64,000 nt of DNA from Arthrobacter sp. StoSoilB5 (GCF_019977235.1 NZ_AP024646.1:868001-932000), one strand, 5' to 3'; numbered from the stretch's first letter, positions 1-8,944 are shown. The notes: generated from the sequence alone by a model not told the origin. Translations and numbers: made by a program.

Positions 1-1284
1 CTCATTGGTGTCGTTGCAGGCTTGGTTGGCCTGTCGCTGGGCGTCTTTGGCATGCTCGCATTCAGGATCAGCGAGCGGCAACGCAGGATCGTGGACCTGG
101 ATGTTACCGAACCCCTGCTTCCGGAAGGTGCAGCGGAGGTGCTTGCCGTCGTCGGCCGCGCTTTTGTAGTGGTTGATGCGATCGATGGCGTGGTCCGTGC
201 GAGCCCGGCGGCGTACGCCTACGGCCTGGTGCGCGGTCACACGGTAGTCCACAAGCAGCTCCTGGACATGACCGCAAAGGTGCGCCGCGATGGCGTGATC
301 CTGGAGCAGCAGTACGAACTTCCCCGGGGCCCGCTTGGCAAGGGCACAATCGTGGTCCAGGTGCGGGCAGCCATGCTCGGTTGGGAGTACATCCTGCTGC
401 TGGCCGACGACCGTACCGAGATCACCCGCACCGAGGAGATCCGCAACGACTTCGTGGCCAATGTTTCCCATGAACTCAAGACGCCGGTAGGCGCCATTTC
501 ACTCCTGGCCGAGGCGCTGGAAGCGTCACCCGATGACGAGGAAGCGGTACGCCGCTTCGCCAAACGCATGCATAAGGAATCAGGGCGCCTCGCAGCGCTG
601 GTCCAGGACATCATTGAGCTTTCCCGCCTTCAAGGCGCCAACGTTGCCCAGCAGGGCCACGCTGTGGACATCAACACCGTCATTACCGAGGCCGTGGACC
701 GCTCCCAGCTGCCAGCGGAGAGCAAGAACATCCAGATCGTGGTGGGCGGCCATTCGGATTCCCTGGTGTTCGGAGACAGGGACCTTCTGGTCACCGCCCT
801 GCGCAACCTGATCGACAACGCCATCCGCTACTCGCCTGAGAACACCCGGGTAGGCGTCGGGGTCCGGACCCGGGAGGGCGTCGTCGCCATTTCAGTGACG
901 GACCAGGGCGAGGGCCTGAGCCCCGAGGACCAGGAACGCGTCTTCGAGCGCTTCTACCGGGTGGATGCTGCGCGCTCCAGGCACACTGGCGGCACCGGCC
1001 TGGGCCTCAGCATCGTCAAGCACGTGGTGTCCAACCACGGTGGCGAGGTGACCGTGTGGTCCCAGCCAGGCCAGGGCTCCACCTTCACCATCCGCCTGCC
1101 GGAGATGGAAGGCCAGGACGACGACGCCGGCCTCCCGGCCTCCGCTGCCACCGCGGCTCTGTCCCCTGAACTTCCAGCGGCGGGAATTGCCGCCCTCGAA
1201 ACCCATCACACGATTCAGCAACCTCATCACGCGAATCAACAAGGGGGCGCCAGCGGCGCCCAAGAGCAAGGAGCCAGCGCTTGA
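1..1284 (+). CDS. senX3: Sensor histidine kinase, SenX3/PhoR type (5' end cut by window)
   Basis: Membrane histidine kinase that phosphorylates the response regulator encoded next to it; the SenX3-RegX3 pair of actinobacteria controls the phosphate-starvation response. The frame is open from base 1 and begins inside a hydrophobic segment (LIGVVAGLVGLSLGVFGML), so only a few N-terminal codons lie outside the window. Next come a PAS-like sensor region, a phospho-acceptor H-box (NVSHELKTPVGA, coded near 460-495), an N-box (LRNLIDNAIRYSPE), and G boxes (DQGEGL, GGTGLGLSIVK). The C-terminal tail is low-complexity and rich in H and Q. Its TGA overlaps the TTG start of the regulator by 4 bases, which implies translational coupling. 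Family assignment is firm; the exact signal is inferred from SenX3 homology. Confidence 0.93.
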   Translation, partial: LIGVVAGLVGLSLGVFGMLAFRISERQRRIVDLDVTEPLLPEGAAEVLAVVGRAFVVVDAIDGVVRASPAAYAYGLVRGHTVVHKQLLDMTAKVRRDGVILEQQYELPRGPLGKGTIVVQVRAAMLGWEYILLLADDRTEITRTEEIRNDFVANVSHELKTPVGAISLLAEALEASPDDEEAVRRFAKRMHKESGRLAALVQDIIELSRLQGANVAQQGHAVDINTVITEAVDRSQLPAESKNIQIVVGGHSDSLVFGDRDLLVTALRNLIDNAIRYSPENTRVGVGVRTREGVVAISVTDQGEGLSPEDQERVFERFYRVDAARSRHTGGTGLGLSIVKHVVSNHGGEVTVWSQPGQGSTFTIRLPEMEGQDDDAGLPASAATAALSPELPAAGIAALETHHTIQQPHHANQQGGASGAQEQGASA

Positions 1285-1961
1285 GCCGGATTTTGATAGT
1301 GGAGGACGAAGAGTCCTTCAGCGACCCCCTGTCCTACCTTTTGGGCAAAGAGGGTTTCGACGTCGAGGTAGTGGACAACGGCACCGACGCCTTGGTGGAA
1401 TTCGACCGGAATGGTGCCGACCTCGTCCTGTTGGACCTTCAGCTGCCAGGAACGCCAGGCACGGAAGTGTGCCGTCAACTTCGCCAGCGTTCCAGCGTGC
1501 CGGTGATCATGCTGACCGCCAAGGACTCGGAGATCGACAAGGTGGTTGGCTTGGAGCTGGGTGCCGACGATTACGTGACCAAGCCGTACTCCTCACGCGA
1601 ACTCGTTGCGCGGGTGCGGGCAGTGCTTCGGAGGCAGGGTGAACCAGAAGAGCTGATCACATCCACCGTGCAGGCCGGGCCCGTCCGGATGGATATTGAG
1701 CGCCATGTGGTGAGCGTTAATGGTGAGCAAGTATCGCTGCCCTTGAAGGAATTTGAACTCCTTGAAATGCTGCTCCGCAATTCAGGACGTGTGCTGACCC
1801 GGGGGCAGCTGATCGACCGCGTGTGGGGTTCGGACTACGTGGGTGATACCAAGACGCTGGATGTCCACGTAAAGAGGCTGCGCAGCAAGATCGAGCCTGA
1901 TCCGTCCGTTCCAAGATATTTGGTGACGGTGCGTGGACTGGGCTACAAGTTCGAGCCGTAA
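1281..1961 (+). CDS. regX3: Response regulator, RegX3/OmpR-PhoB family
   Basis: DNA-binding partner of the upstream histidine kinase, 226 aa. The receiver domain occupies residues 1-115, with acidic pocket E8-D9-E10, phospho-acceptor D52 (LVLLDLQLPG) and the conserved K101 (TKPYSS). A winged-helix Trans_reg_C domain (about 130-226) ends in the typical RGLGYKFEP. The start is the TTG inside the TTGA overlap with the kinase stop; no later start preserves the first beta strand (MSRILIVEDEE). It probably activates pho-regulon genes by binding direct repeats, as in the mycobacterial and corynebacterial relatives. A long perfect dyad follows the stop. Confidence 0.95.
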   Translation: MSRILIVEDEESFSDPLSYLLGKEGFDVEVVDNGTDALVEFDRNGADLVLLDLQLPGTPGTEVCRQLRQRSSVPVIMLTAKDSEIDKVVGLELGADDYVTKPYSSRELVARVRAVLRRQGEPEELITSTVQAGPVRMDIERHVVSVNGEQVSLPLKEFELLEMLLRNSGRVLTRGQLIDRVWGSDYVGDTKTLDVHVKRLRSKIEPDPSVPRYLVTVRGLGYKFEP

Positions 1962-1982
1962 AACTTCAGTCAACAGATTGCG

Positions 1983-2032
1983 CAACAACGAAGGAAGGGT
2001 TCCGCCGCGGCGGAACCCTTCCTTCGTTGTTG
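1983..2032. terminator. Bidirectional terminator, 25-bp perfect dyad
   Basis: Arms 1983-2007 and 2008-2032 are exact reverse complements with no unpaired centre (a few central bases must open to form the loop). It sits between the convergent regX3 and lipoprotein genes, so it can end transcription from both sides. Confidence 0.85.
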
Positions 2033-2055
2033 TCTTGCTTGCAGCTTGCGGCCTG

Positions 2056-2616
2056 CTAGTGGCCGGCAGCTGCAGATTCGGTGTGCGTCGGCGTTGCCGT
2101 GGAAGAAGAAGACGGCGTTGCCGATGCGCTCGAGGAGGGGAGGTACTTCTTGTACTCCGGCAGCGTGCCGTCAACCACGGGAACGTTGATCGTTGCGGAG
2201 TCCGAACCGCTGCGAATGGTGACCGGGCTCAGTCCGCCGGGCCTGGTGCCTGCGGTGCTAAGAACCGCGGCGTCGGCTTCGTCGTTCAGGTACGTCTCCG
2301 AGTTGGCCTTGACCGGGATTTCCGTCTGGGCGCCATTTGCACCACTGATGGTCAGGGTGGCATCCGAGTTGGACTTGTTGAACACTGCGCCGATCACGCG
2401 GCCGGGCTGGTTCTCGCCTGAAGCGACGATCAGCATGTTGCGCAGCTGCAGCTGGCCGAGATCCGCTTTGACCCCGTCCGATGCTGAGTACTGGTGGGAA
2501 GTCTGCTGGGCGTTGACGAAGCCGCAGCCGGTCACGGACAGAAGGCCGACGCCGATTGCAGCCGCCGCAATTGCCAGCTTGCCGCGCTGGACAGGGTTCA
2601 TCGCAGTAATGCGCAC
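2056..2616 (-). CDS. Predicted lipoprotein of unknown function
   Basis: 186-aa exported protein. The N-terminus has a short basic stretch, a hydrophobic core (LAIAAAAIGVGLLSV) and a lipobox ending VTGC, so it should be lipid-anchored outside the membrane. The mature part looks like a beta-rich domain (about residues 50-150), followed by a Ser/Thr/Ala-rich low-complexity tail (SSSASATPSSSSTATPT). The GTG start at 2616 is preceded by GAGGAG at an 8-base distance, better than the in-frame ATG five codons later. It is convergent with regX3 and divergent from carD. I recognise no enzymatic motif; similar lipoproteins beside carD occur in related genomes, but no function can be given. Confidence 0.75.
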   Translation of the reverse strand: MRITAMNPVQRGKLAIAAAAIGVGLLSVTGCGFVNAQQTSHQYSASDGVKADLGQLQLRNMLIVASGENQPGRVIGAVFNKSNSDATLTISGANGAQTEIPVKANSETYLNDEADAAVLSTAGTRPGGLSPVTIRSGSDSATINVPVVDGTLPEYKKYLPSSSASATPSSSSTATPTHTESAAAGH

Positions 2617-2893
2617 GACACCTACTCCTCAAGAGTCATTGGAAACTTTTCAGGCATAGCCTATCGGCAAACCGGCCGAAACAAGGATTCGGGAAGGCAT
2701 TGTGGCGTACGCGACCGGGAAGATCCGGCGCGCTCCTTGCCTCCCTGATGCATCTTTCCGGGCTCACGTCAAGGGGTAGCGTGGGCTCGTTTGGGGGCTG
2801 TTTCCCTTTATTGGCGCGGCTGGGCGGGCCGTCCGGTGCCAGTCGTATGCCTTAATCGTGATAGACTAGTCTGCGGGAAAGGGGAAAGTCCAC

Positions 2894-3376
2894 ATGGTTT
2901 TTGAGGTCGGCGAGACAGTAGTTTACCCTCACCACGGTGCAGCAAAAATTGAGGAAATCAAGATGCGCACCATCAAGGGCGAAGAGAAGATGTATCTCAA
3001 GCTCAAGGTGGCTCAGGGTGATCTGACCATTGAAGTTCCAGCAGAGAACGTTGACCTTGTTGGGGTCCGGGACGTAGTGGGCAAGGAAGGCTTGGAGCAC
3101 GTATTTGACGTTCTCCGCGCCGAGTTCACCGAAGAGCCTACCAACTGGTCGCGTCGTTACAAGGCAAACCTGGAGAAGCTTGCTTCGGGCGATGTCATCA
3201 AGGTGGCGGAGGTCGTTCGCGATCTTTGGCGCCGTGATCACGATCGCGGCCTTTCCGCAGGTGAGAAGCGAATGCTGGCCAAGGCGCGGCAGATTCTGAT
3301 TTCAGAACTGGCCCTGGCTGAGAAGACAGACGAAGAGAAGGCAGCAAGCGTTCTTGACGAGGTCTTGGCTTCCTAA
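2894..3376 (+). CDS. carD: CarD-family RNA polymerase-binding regulator
   Basis: 160-aa global transcription factor that binds the RNAP beta subunit and stabilises the open complex, notably at rRNA promoters; essential in mycobacteria. The N-terminal RNAP-interacting domain ([22 protein letters not shown] to about residue 60) and the C-terminal helical DNA-binding domain ([29 protein letters not shown]) are both intact and of normal length. AAAGGGGAAAG lies just before the ATG. TAGACT (2863-2868) is a possible -10 box, but no convincing -35 is visible. A hairpin terminator follows, so the gene is probably monocistronic. Confidence 0.97.
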   Translation: MVFEVGETVVYPHHGAAKIEEIKMRTIKGEEKMYLKLKVAQGDLTIEVPAENVDLVGVRDVVGKEGLEHVFDVLRAEFTEEPTNWSRRYKANLEKLASGDVIKVAEVVRDLWRRDHDRGLSAGEKRMLAKARQILISELALAEKTDEEKAASVLDEVLAS

Positions 3377-3385
3377 GAATTGATC

Positions 3386-3420
3386 CCCGGTGGTGCGCAA
3401 GCGCCGCCGGGTTTCTTTTT
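3386..3420 (+). terminator. Rho-independent terminator of carD
   Basis: The stem pairs CCCGGTGGTGC with GCGCCGCCGGG (with G-T pairs) and is followed by TTTCTTTTT, a classic terminator shape directly after the carD stop. Confidence 0.85.
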
Positions 3421-3437
3421 GCCACAAAACTGACGGA

Positions 3438-3458
3438 GATACTTGATAGTCAAGTATC
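3438..3458. promoter_or_regulatory. Operator-like inverted repeat upstream of ispD
   Basis: GATACTTGA-TAG-TCAAGTATC is a perfect 9-bp dyad with a 3-base centre, 41 bases before the ispD start. A half-site-like TCAAGTA recurs at about 3470. The form resembles sites bound by dimeric winged-helix repressors (MarR-like). No regulator gene is adjacent, so the binder is unknown. There is no T-run, so it is unlikely to be a terminator. Confidence 0.45.
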
Positions 3459-3498
3459 ATGCGGCATTTTCAAGTACTTTCCCAGTAACCTTGGGCGC

Positions 3499-4281
3499 AT
3501 GAGTATTCCTTCGAAGCGCTCGGTCACGGCCGTCGTCGTCGTCGCAGCCGGCTCGGGCGAGCGCCTCGGCTACGGCATGCCCAAAGCGAAAGTTCCGCTG
3601 GGTGGCGAAACCATCCTGATGCACGCCCTCCGAGGCGTCGTGGCGGCCGACGTCGCACGCCAGATCTGCATCGCAGTGCCCAAGGGGGATACGGAACTCC
3701 GCCAACTGATTGCCGGGTTCACTGTTGAACTGGTGGACGGGGGCCCCGAAGTGACGGTCGTCGACGGCGGCTCCTCCCGGGCGGATTCCGTCCGCGCTGC
3801 CTTGACTGCGTTGGAGGACGGTACCGAATTCGTGCTCGTCCACGACGCCGCCCGCGCCCTGACCCCTGAACGCGTATTCCAGCGCGTAGCCGATGCCTTG
3901 GCCTCCGGCGCCCAGGCCGTCATTCCTGCCATGCCCGTGGTGGACACGATCAAGACCGTGGCCCAGACAACTGCATCGGAGTCCTCTATCGCTCCGGAAG
4001 TTGTCACCGGAACTGCGCCCCGGGAACAGCTGAGGGCAGTCCAGACGCCCCAGGGTTTCGAACTGGCCACGCTACGCCGCGCGCACGAGGCCGCGGAGCT
4101 CTTTGATGACAAACAGGCTGCGGCGGTCACTGACGACGCCATGTTGGTTGAGCTCCTCGGCGTTCCTGTCCACGCCGTCCGGGGGGCCAGCCAATCGCTG
4201 AAGATCACCACGCCGCTTGATCTCATCATCGCCGAGGGCCTCCTGGAGGGCCCGCTCGGAATGCGCTGGGTGGAAGGCTGA
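3499..4281 (+). CDS. ispD: 2-C-methyl-D-erythritol 4-phosphate cytidylyltransferase
   Basis: Third step of the non-mevalonate (MEP) isoprenoid pathway: MEP + CTP gives CDP-methylerythritol + PPi, in the cytosol. The 260-aa protein carries the nucleotide-binding signature near the N-terminus ([22 protein letters not shown]), the central VHDAARAL motif and TPQGF, all typical of IspD. Its TGA overlaps the ATG of ispF by one base (TGATG), so the two MEP genes are coupled. No strong ribosome-binding site precedes the ATG at 3499, but MSIPSKRS followed by the conserved strand makes this start the sensible one. Confidence 0.96.
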   Translation: MSIPSKRSVTAVVVVAAGSGERLGYGMPKAKVPLGGETILMHALRGVVAADVARQICIAVPKGDTELRQLIAGFTVELVDGGPEVTVVDGGSSRADSVRAALTALEDGTEFVLVHDAARALTPERVFQRVADALASGAQAVIPAMPVVDTIKTVAQTTASESSIAPEVVTGTAPREQLRAVQTPQGFELATLRRAHEAAELFDDKQAAAVTDDAMLVELLGVPVHAVRGASQSLKITTPLDLIIAEGLLEGPLGMRWVEG

Positions 4282-4841
4282 TGGGCCCACAGCAAGCCGT
4301 GCGTGCGGCTACCAACATAGCCCTGCCCCGTACAGGGATCGGCATCGACGTGCACGCGTTCGCGCCCGAGGACGATCCCCAGCCGCTGTGGTTGGGTGGT
4401 CTCTTTTGGGAAGGCGAGCAAGGGCTGTCGGGACATTCCGACGGCGATTGCGTCGCCCACGCGGCGGCCGATGCCCTGTTTTCAGCCTGCGGAATCGGTG
4501 ACCTTGGTACCCACTTCGGCACGGACCGCCCCGAGTTCGCCGGTGCCTCCGGGATAAAGCTGCTCAGCGAGGCTGCACGGATCGTCAGGGCCGCAGGGTT
4601 CGAGATCGGCAATGTCGCCGTGCAGTTCGTAGCCAACCGGCCCAAGTTCGGCCCCCGCCGTGAAGAATCCCAACGGGTCCTGAGCGAAGCCGCGAACGCA
4701 CCCGTCAGCGTCACGGCAACCACCAGCGACGGCTTGGGATTTACAGGCCGTGGCGAGGGCATTTCTGCTGTTGCTACGGCACTCGTTTACACGGTCACGG
4801 CATCCGAGCCGGGTCCCGCGAAAGGTGGGCCACATGGTTAA
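4281..4841 (+). CDS. ispF: 2-C-methyl-D-erythritol 2,4-cyclodiphosphate synthase
   Basis: Fifth step of the MEP pathway: cyclises CDP-ME 2-phosphate to ME-cPP with release of CMP. 186 aa, forming homotrimers in the family. Metal ligands D23 and H25 (GIGIDVHAF) and H60 (DGDCVAH), the GHSDGD motif and the C-terminal [15 protein letters not shown] motif are all present. The 18-residue N-terminal extension is longer than in E. coli; an internal start could shorten it, but the one-base overlap with ispD supports 4281. The stop lies inside the next gene. Confidence 0.96.
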   Translation: MGPQQAVRAATNIALPRTGIGIDVHAFAPEDDPQPLWLGGLFWEGEQGLSGHSDGDCVAHAAADALFSACGIGDLGTHFGTDRPEFAGASGIKLLSEAARIVRAAGFEIGNVAVQFVANRPKFGPRREESQRVLSEAANAPVSVTATTSDGLGFTGRGEGISAVATALVYTVTASEPGPAKGGPHG

Positions 4842-5190
4842 GCCGGGTTCCGGCGTCGTGCGTTCCGCCGCGTTGTTGTCAGTGACTGTGGCTGGTGCGC
4901 TCCTGCTCGGTGGGTGCGCGGGGACGCCGAAGATGGACGTGAAGGCCAGTTGCGAGTTCTTGAACAACGACACTTTCAAGCCCGACGGCAACCAGCAGCA
5001 GCAGTCCAAACAGATCGCTGCCCACTACCACGAGATCGCGGACAAACTGGCTCCGGAAATCGGCGATCCCATCAAGGAGATGGCCGCCATCATGGACAAG
5101 GCCGCTGCTTCCTCTCTCGGGGCAGCCACGCAGGAGCAGCAACAGCAGCTGACAGTGCACTTCAACAAAATCGGCGAGTACTGCAAGTAG
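4834..5190 (+). CDS. Small predicted lipoprotein
   Basis: 118 aa. The signal peptide has a lipobox (LLLGGC), so the mature protein is predicted to be membrane-anchored with about 90 exported residues, rich in Gln and predicted helical ([29 protein letters not shown] in part). The ATG at 4834 is chosen because AAAGGTGG precedes it and the signal peptide begins there; the longer open frame upstream only shadows ispF. It overlaps the last eight bases of ispF, so it is probably translated from the same message. No known domain recognised; function unknown. Confidence 0.75.
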   Translation: MVKPGSGVVRSAALLSVTVAGALLLGGCAGTPKMDVKASCEFLNNDTFKPDGNQQQQSKQIAAHYHEIADKLAPEIGDPIKEMAAIMDKAAASSLGAATQEQQQQLTVHFNKIGEYCK

Positions 5191-5225
5191 GCAAGTCATG
5201 CCGCGTCATCGGCTAATCTGGAGCG

Positions 5226-6695
5226 GTGACCCTGCGCTTCTATGACACCGCCTCCGCCGAAGTCCGCGACTTCGTTCCCCTCGAACATGGCAAGGCCAGC
5301 GTGTACTACTGCGGGGCTACCGTTCAGGGGATGCCGCACGTAGGGCACGTCAGGTCCGCAATTGCATTTGACCAACTGACGCGTTGGCTCGAATTCCGTG
5401 GCCTCCGCGTCACTGTGGTCCGCAACGTCACTGACATCGACGACAAAATCCTGGCCAAGTCCGAGCAATCCTTTGGCCCCGACTGGGCCGAGGAGCCCAC
5501 CGCGCGGCAAAACGAGGAGTGGTGGGCTCTGGCTTACCGCTACGAGCAGGAATTCGAGAACGCTTACGAGTCCCTCGGTGTCCAACGGCCAACGTACGAG
5601 CCCCGTGCCACTGGGCATATCCCGGAAATGCACGCCCTGATCCAACGGCTGATCGATCGCGGCCACGCCTACCCCGCGCTGGACAACTCCGGTGACGTCT
5701 ATTTCGACGTCCGGTCCTGGAGCAAGTACGGTTCGCTGACGCGGCAGAACATTGACGACATGCAGGGCGCCCCGGACGCTGACCCTCGCGGCAAGCGGGA
5801 TCCGCGCGACTTCGCGCTGTGGAAGGGCTACAAGGAAGGCGAACCCGAGTCCGCCAGTTGGGCATCGCCGTGGGGCGCCGGACGACCCGGATGGCACCTC
5901 GAATGCTCCGCCATGGTCACCAAATACCTGGGCACGCGCTTTGACATCCACGGTGGAGGATTGGACCTGCGCTTCCCGCACCACGAAAACGAGATGGCCC
6001 AGTCACAGGCTGCAGGCGATGAATTCGCCAATTTCTGGATGCACAACGGCATGGTCACGTACGAGGGCGAAAAGATGTCCAAGTCCATCGGAAACACGGT
6101 GAGTCCCGCCGAAATGCTCGACCTCGCCTCACCCCGCGTGGTGCGCTACTACCTGGGCCAGGCTCACTACCGGTCCGTGCTGGACTACCGGCCCACGTCC
6201 CTTCAGGAAGCCGCCGCTGCCGTGGAACGGATAGATGGTTTTATCGCCAAGGCGGCTGCCAAGGTCAGGCACGACATGGGCGGTCCGAAGGCGTACGCCG
6301 TGGCTCCGCAGGCAAACATGCCGGCCGCCTTCGCTGCCGCCATGGACGACGACCTCAACGTTCCGCAAGCACTTGGCGTACTCCACGAGACCGTCCGTGC
6401 GGGCAATACCGCGCTGGCCGCCGGGGATCTAGATGCCGTGAAGGCGGCCCTTTACAGCGTCAACGCCATGACGTCCGTCCTCGGCCTGGATTCCGTCAAG
6501 CGGCCGGAGGCTGTGCAGGGCCGTGAACACGCCGCCCTGGAAGTCCTTGTGGAAGCGCAGCTCGAAGCCCGGGCAGCCGCAAGGGCCAACAAGGACTGGG
6601 CTGCGTCTGACGCCATCCGGGATACCCTCGCGGCCGCCGGTGTCGTCGTCGAAGATGGTGCGGAGGGCGCTACCTGGAGCCTGAAACGCGACTGA
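5226..6695 (+). CDS. cysS: Cysteinyl-tRNA synthetase
   Basis: Class I aminoacyl-tRNA synthetase charging tRNA-Cys. 489 aa, normal length. It has the HIGH-type motif HVGH (38-41), KMSKS (283-287), the zinc-site cysteine C30 in YYCGATVQG and HLECSAM, plus the C-terminal helical anticodon-binding part. The GTG start begins the conserved [20 protein letters not shown] lies only two bases upstream, so initiation context is weak. It is followed closely by rlmB, an arrangement common in actinobacteria. The sequence is closer to CysS than to MshC (mycothiol ligase), because the C-terminal tRNA-binding domain is complete. Confidence 0.97.
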   Translation: MTLRFYDTASAEVRDFVPLEHGKASVYYCGATVQGMPHVGHVRSAIAFDQLTRWLEFRGLRVTVVRNVTDIDDKILAKSEQSFGPDWAEEPTARQNEEWWALAYRYEQEFENAYESLGVQRPTYEPRATGHIPEMHALIQRLIDRGHAYPALDNSGDVYFDVRSWSKYGSLTRQNIDDMQGAPDADPRGKRDPRDFALWKGYKEGEPESASWASPWGAGRPGWHLECSAMVTKYLGTRFDIHGGGLDLRFPHHENEMAQSQAAGDEFANFWMHNGMVTYEGEKMSKSIGNTVSPAEMLDLASPRVVRYYLGQAHYRSVLDYRPTSLQEAAAAVERIDGFIAKAAAKVRHDMGGPKAYAVAPQANMPAAFAAAMDDDLNVPQALGVLHETVRAGNTALAAGDLDAVKAALYSVNAMTSVLGLDSVKRPEAVQGREHAALEVLVEAQLEARAAARANKDWAASDAIRDTLAAAGVVVEDGAEGATWSLKRD

Positions 6696-6774
6696 TAAAC
6701 CGCCGCCACGGCCGAATTGCATTGGGTCAGTAGACTGGAATGCAGACTCATTAATTTCAAGCAAGGTGGACAGA

Positions 6775-7767
6775 ATGGCCAACCACGGTCGCCCGGGTGC
6801 AATCCGCAAGAGCAAGAAGGGCCCCTCCACGGGTACCGGAGGCCACGGTCGCAAGGCCCTCGAAGGCAAGGGGCCCACCCCTAAGGCCGAGGACCGGACC
6901 TACCACAAGGCATACAAGAACAAGCAGCTTTCCGAACGTTCCGCTGCTAAGCGCGGTCCGGCACGTCCGGGTACCGGCGCCCGCTCCGGCCCGAAGGGGC
7001 GCGCAACCGAAGAACTGGTCACCGGCCGCAACTCGGTTGTAGAAGCGCTGCGCGCCGGCATCCCTGCCAAGGCCCTGCACGTTGCTATCCGCATTGAAAT
7101 GGACGACCGCGTCAAGGAGTCCCTCAAGCTTGCAGCCGAGCGCGGCATCCCGCTTCTCGAAACCGGCAAGCCCGAACTGGACCGCATGACCGAGGACGCT
7201 GTCCACCAAGGCCTGGTCCTGCAGATCCCGCCGTACGAGTATGAGGACGCATACGACCTCGCCGAGACCACCATCGCCAAGTGGAAGAAGGGGCACATCT
7301 CCAACGCCCCGATCTTCGTTGCACTCGACGGCATCACCGATCCCCGCAACCTCGGCGCGATCATCCGCTCCGTCTCAGCCTTCAGCGGCCACGGTGTCAT
7401 CGTCCCCGAGCGCCGTTCCGTCGGTGTCACGGCTTCCGCCTGGAAGACCAGCGCAGGGGCCGCAGTCCGCGTACCCGTGGCCCGCGCGTCGAACCTGAAC
7501 AACGCGCTCAAGCAGTTCAAGAACATGGGCATCTACGTCCTTGGCCTGGACGGCGACGGCGACGTCTCGCTGCCCGATCTCACCGTGGCAACAGAGCCTG
7601 TCTGCATCGTGGTCGGCTCCGAAGGCAAGGGCCTCAGCCGCCTCGTGCGCGAAAACTGCGACCAGATCGTCTCGATTCCGATTGACTCCGCCATGGAGTC
7701 GCTCAACGCATCCATGGCAGTTGGTATCTCGCTGTACGAGGTGTCCAGGCAGCGGGCGGCCAAGTAG
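6775..7767 (+). CDS. rlmB: 23S rRNA (guanosine-2'-O)-methyltransferase, SpoU/TrmH family
   Basis: 2'-O-methylates a guanosine in the peptidyl-transferase centre of 23S rRNA (G2251 in E. coli) using SAM. 330 aa: a basic, low-complexity N-terminal extension of about 80 residues (K/R/G/P-rich, probably RNA-binding), the SpoU substrate-binding domain (ELVTGRNSVVEAL), and the knotted SPOUT catalytic domain with motifs NLGAIIRS, IVVGSEGKGLS and SLNASMAVGISLYEV. The start is ATG 6775 with AAGGTGG seven bases upstream. The long basic extension is usual in actinobacterial members. RlmB is the best call; another SpoU-type specificity cannot be excluded. Confidence 0.92.
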   Translation: MANHGRPGAIRKSKKGPSTGTGGHGRKALEGKGPTPKAEDRTYHKAYKNKQLSERSAAKRGPARPGTGARSGPKGRATEELVTGRNSVVEALRAGIPAKALHVAIRIEMDDRVKESLKLAAERGIPLLETGKPELDRMTEDAVHQGLVLQIPPYEYEDAYDLAETTIAKWKKGHISNAPIFVALDGITDPRNLGAIIRSVSAFSGHGVIVPERRSVGVTASAWKTSAGAAVRVPVARASNLNNALKQFKNMGIYVLGLDGDGDVSLPDLTVATEPVCIVVGSEGKGLSRLVRENCDQIVSIPIDSAMESLNASMAVGISLYEVSRQRAAK

Positions 7768-7789
7768 TCCACGCCAAGGCGCAAGGGGT

Positions 7790-7827
7790 GAGCAGCGGTC
7801 GCGACGGCCGCCCTCCGCGTGCTGCTC
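7790..7827 (+). terminator. Stem-loop after rlmB
   Basis: GAGCAGC (7790-7796) pairs with GCTGCTC (7821-7827), with further CGG/CCG pairing inside; CCTTCG follows. Probable terminator for the cysS-rlmB transcript. Confidence 0.5.
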
Positions 7828-7876
7828 CTTCGTCGCTTTGACGCACGCTTCCGGGCGCCGGACCGCGACAACTACG

Positions 7877-8123
7877 GATGCTCTCTCACTTCCTGCGGGT
7901 TTTTTACGGATGCTCTCTCATATCCTGACCGTTTGCGGCAGGCGCTCTCTCACGTCATGCACGTGGGGGAGCGTTTGCTGTTTTCCAGAGAATGTGGACG
8001 ACGGCGGCACCTGGCCCGGGCGGTCCGTTCGCCTTTGGGCAGGGATGTGAGCGAGCATCGGCCAGAAGGTATCCGGATGTGAGAGAAGATCCGCCCAAAA
8101 CCCGCAGGAAGTGAGCGAGCATC
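7877..8123. repeat. Inverted array of six 32-bp-periodic repeat units
   Basis: Three copies of a GATGCTCTCTCAC-like 13-mer start at 7877, 7909 and 7941 on the plus strand. Three more read on the minus strand, with 5' ends at 8123, 8091 and 8059. Spacing is exactly 32 bases in both arms. The outermost units match over about 27 bases (GATGCTCKCTCACTTCCTG then CGGGTTTT), with one mismatch. The remainder of each 32-base unit is variable apart from a frequent NTCCTG after the 13-mer. The array fills the gap between the convergent rlmB and nitrilase-family genes. The period is not a multiple of three and no credible ORF uses it, so it is a DNA- or RNA-level element. Confidence 0.85.
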
Positions 8124-8134
8124 GGACGGGCGGG

Positions 8135-8944
8135 TTAGAAGTCGCGGCGGTTGGCCAGGACCGGGAGCTTTTGGCGGGCTTCGTTCACCACTGCGGGGTC
8201 GAGGTCGGCGAAGAGAAGGCCGGGTTCGCCGTCGAGTGCCTCCACGACCTGCCCAAAGGGGGACACGACGGCTGAGTACCCCACGCCCGTGGGCGCGGTG
8301 CCTTTCGCTTCGATGCCCTGGGTAGCAGGATCTCCTTGGCCGCAGGCAAGCACGAACGTGGTGGTATCCACCGCGCGGGCGCGGGCCAGGAGCTGCCATT
8401 GTTCAGCCTTGCCCGGTCCGGCGCCCCACGACGCCGCTACGATGTTGACCACGGCTCCACGCAGCGCGTTGGCCGTGAACAGTGCCGGGAAACGGATGTC
8501 GTAGCAGGTGGCCAAACCAAAGGTGACACCGCCGACGTCGAACGTCACTGGGTCTGTTCCCGCCTCAACCGTGTCTGACTCGGCGAACCCGAAGGCATCG
8601 AAAAGGTGGATCTTGTCGTAGCTGGTCTCAACGCCGGGGCCTGTGACCATGAGCGTGTTCCGGACGCGGCGCGTGCCGGAATCCGAAACACCGCCGGGCG
8701 TGAACATTCCTGCGACGATCACCAGCTGCAATTCCCTTGCGAGCTCGCGCACGCGGCTCGCCCACGGGCCGTCGAGCGGCTCAGCGATGTCCAGCAGGGA
8801 GTTGCCGAACGCGCGCATCATTGCCTCCGGGAAAACAACAAGTTCCGCACCGGCGTCCTTGGCGCGGCGGGCGTAGTCTTCCAGGAGCCGCAGGTTGTCA
8901 GCCAGGTCCCGGCCGGTGATGACTTGAGCGAGTGCAACGCGCAC
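8135..8944 (-). CDS. Carbon-nitrogen hydrolase (nitrilase superfamily)
   Basis: 269-aa amidase-type enzyme hydrolysing a carbon-nitrogen bond in a small amide or omega-amidated acid. The catalytic triad is visible: Glu in VVFPEAM, Lys in YDKIHLFDAFG, Cys in LATCYDIRFPALF, plus a later ASWGAG and an N-terminal RVALAQ strand. This pattern (YDKIHLFD...TCYDIRFP) is that of Nit1/Nit2-like amidases (omega-amidase or deaminated-glutathione amidase branch). GTG 8944 with GGAGG upstream starts the conserved strand; the longer open frame adds unrelated sequence and is not used. Substrate not determinable from sequence. Confidence 0.9.
   Translation of the reverse strand: MRVALAQVITGRDLADNLRLLEDYARRAKDAGAELVVFPEAMMRAFGNSLLDIAEPLDGPWASRVRELARELQLVIVAGMFTPGGVSDSGTRRVRNTLMVTGPGVETSYDKIHLFDAFGFAESDTVEAGTDPVTFDVGGVTFGLATCYDIRFPALFTANALRGAVVNIVAASWGAGPGKAEQWQLLARARAVDTTTFVLACGQGDPATQGIEAKGTAPTGVGYSAVVSPFGQVVEALDGEPGLLFADLDPAVVNEARQKLPVLANRRDF

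Noticed and set aside
7877..8123. CRISPR array or insertion-sequence remnant
   Set aside because: Repeats occur in two inverted sets of three, the conserved part is only about 13-19 bases of each 32, there are no uniform spacers, no cas genes and no transposase or target-site duplication.
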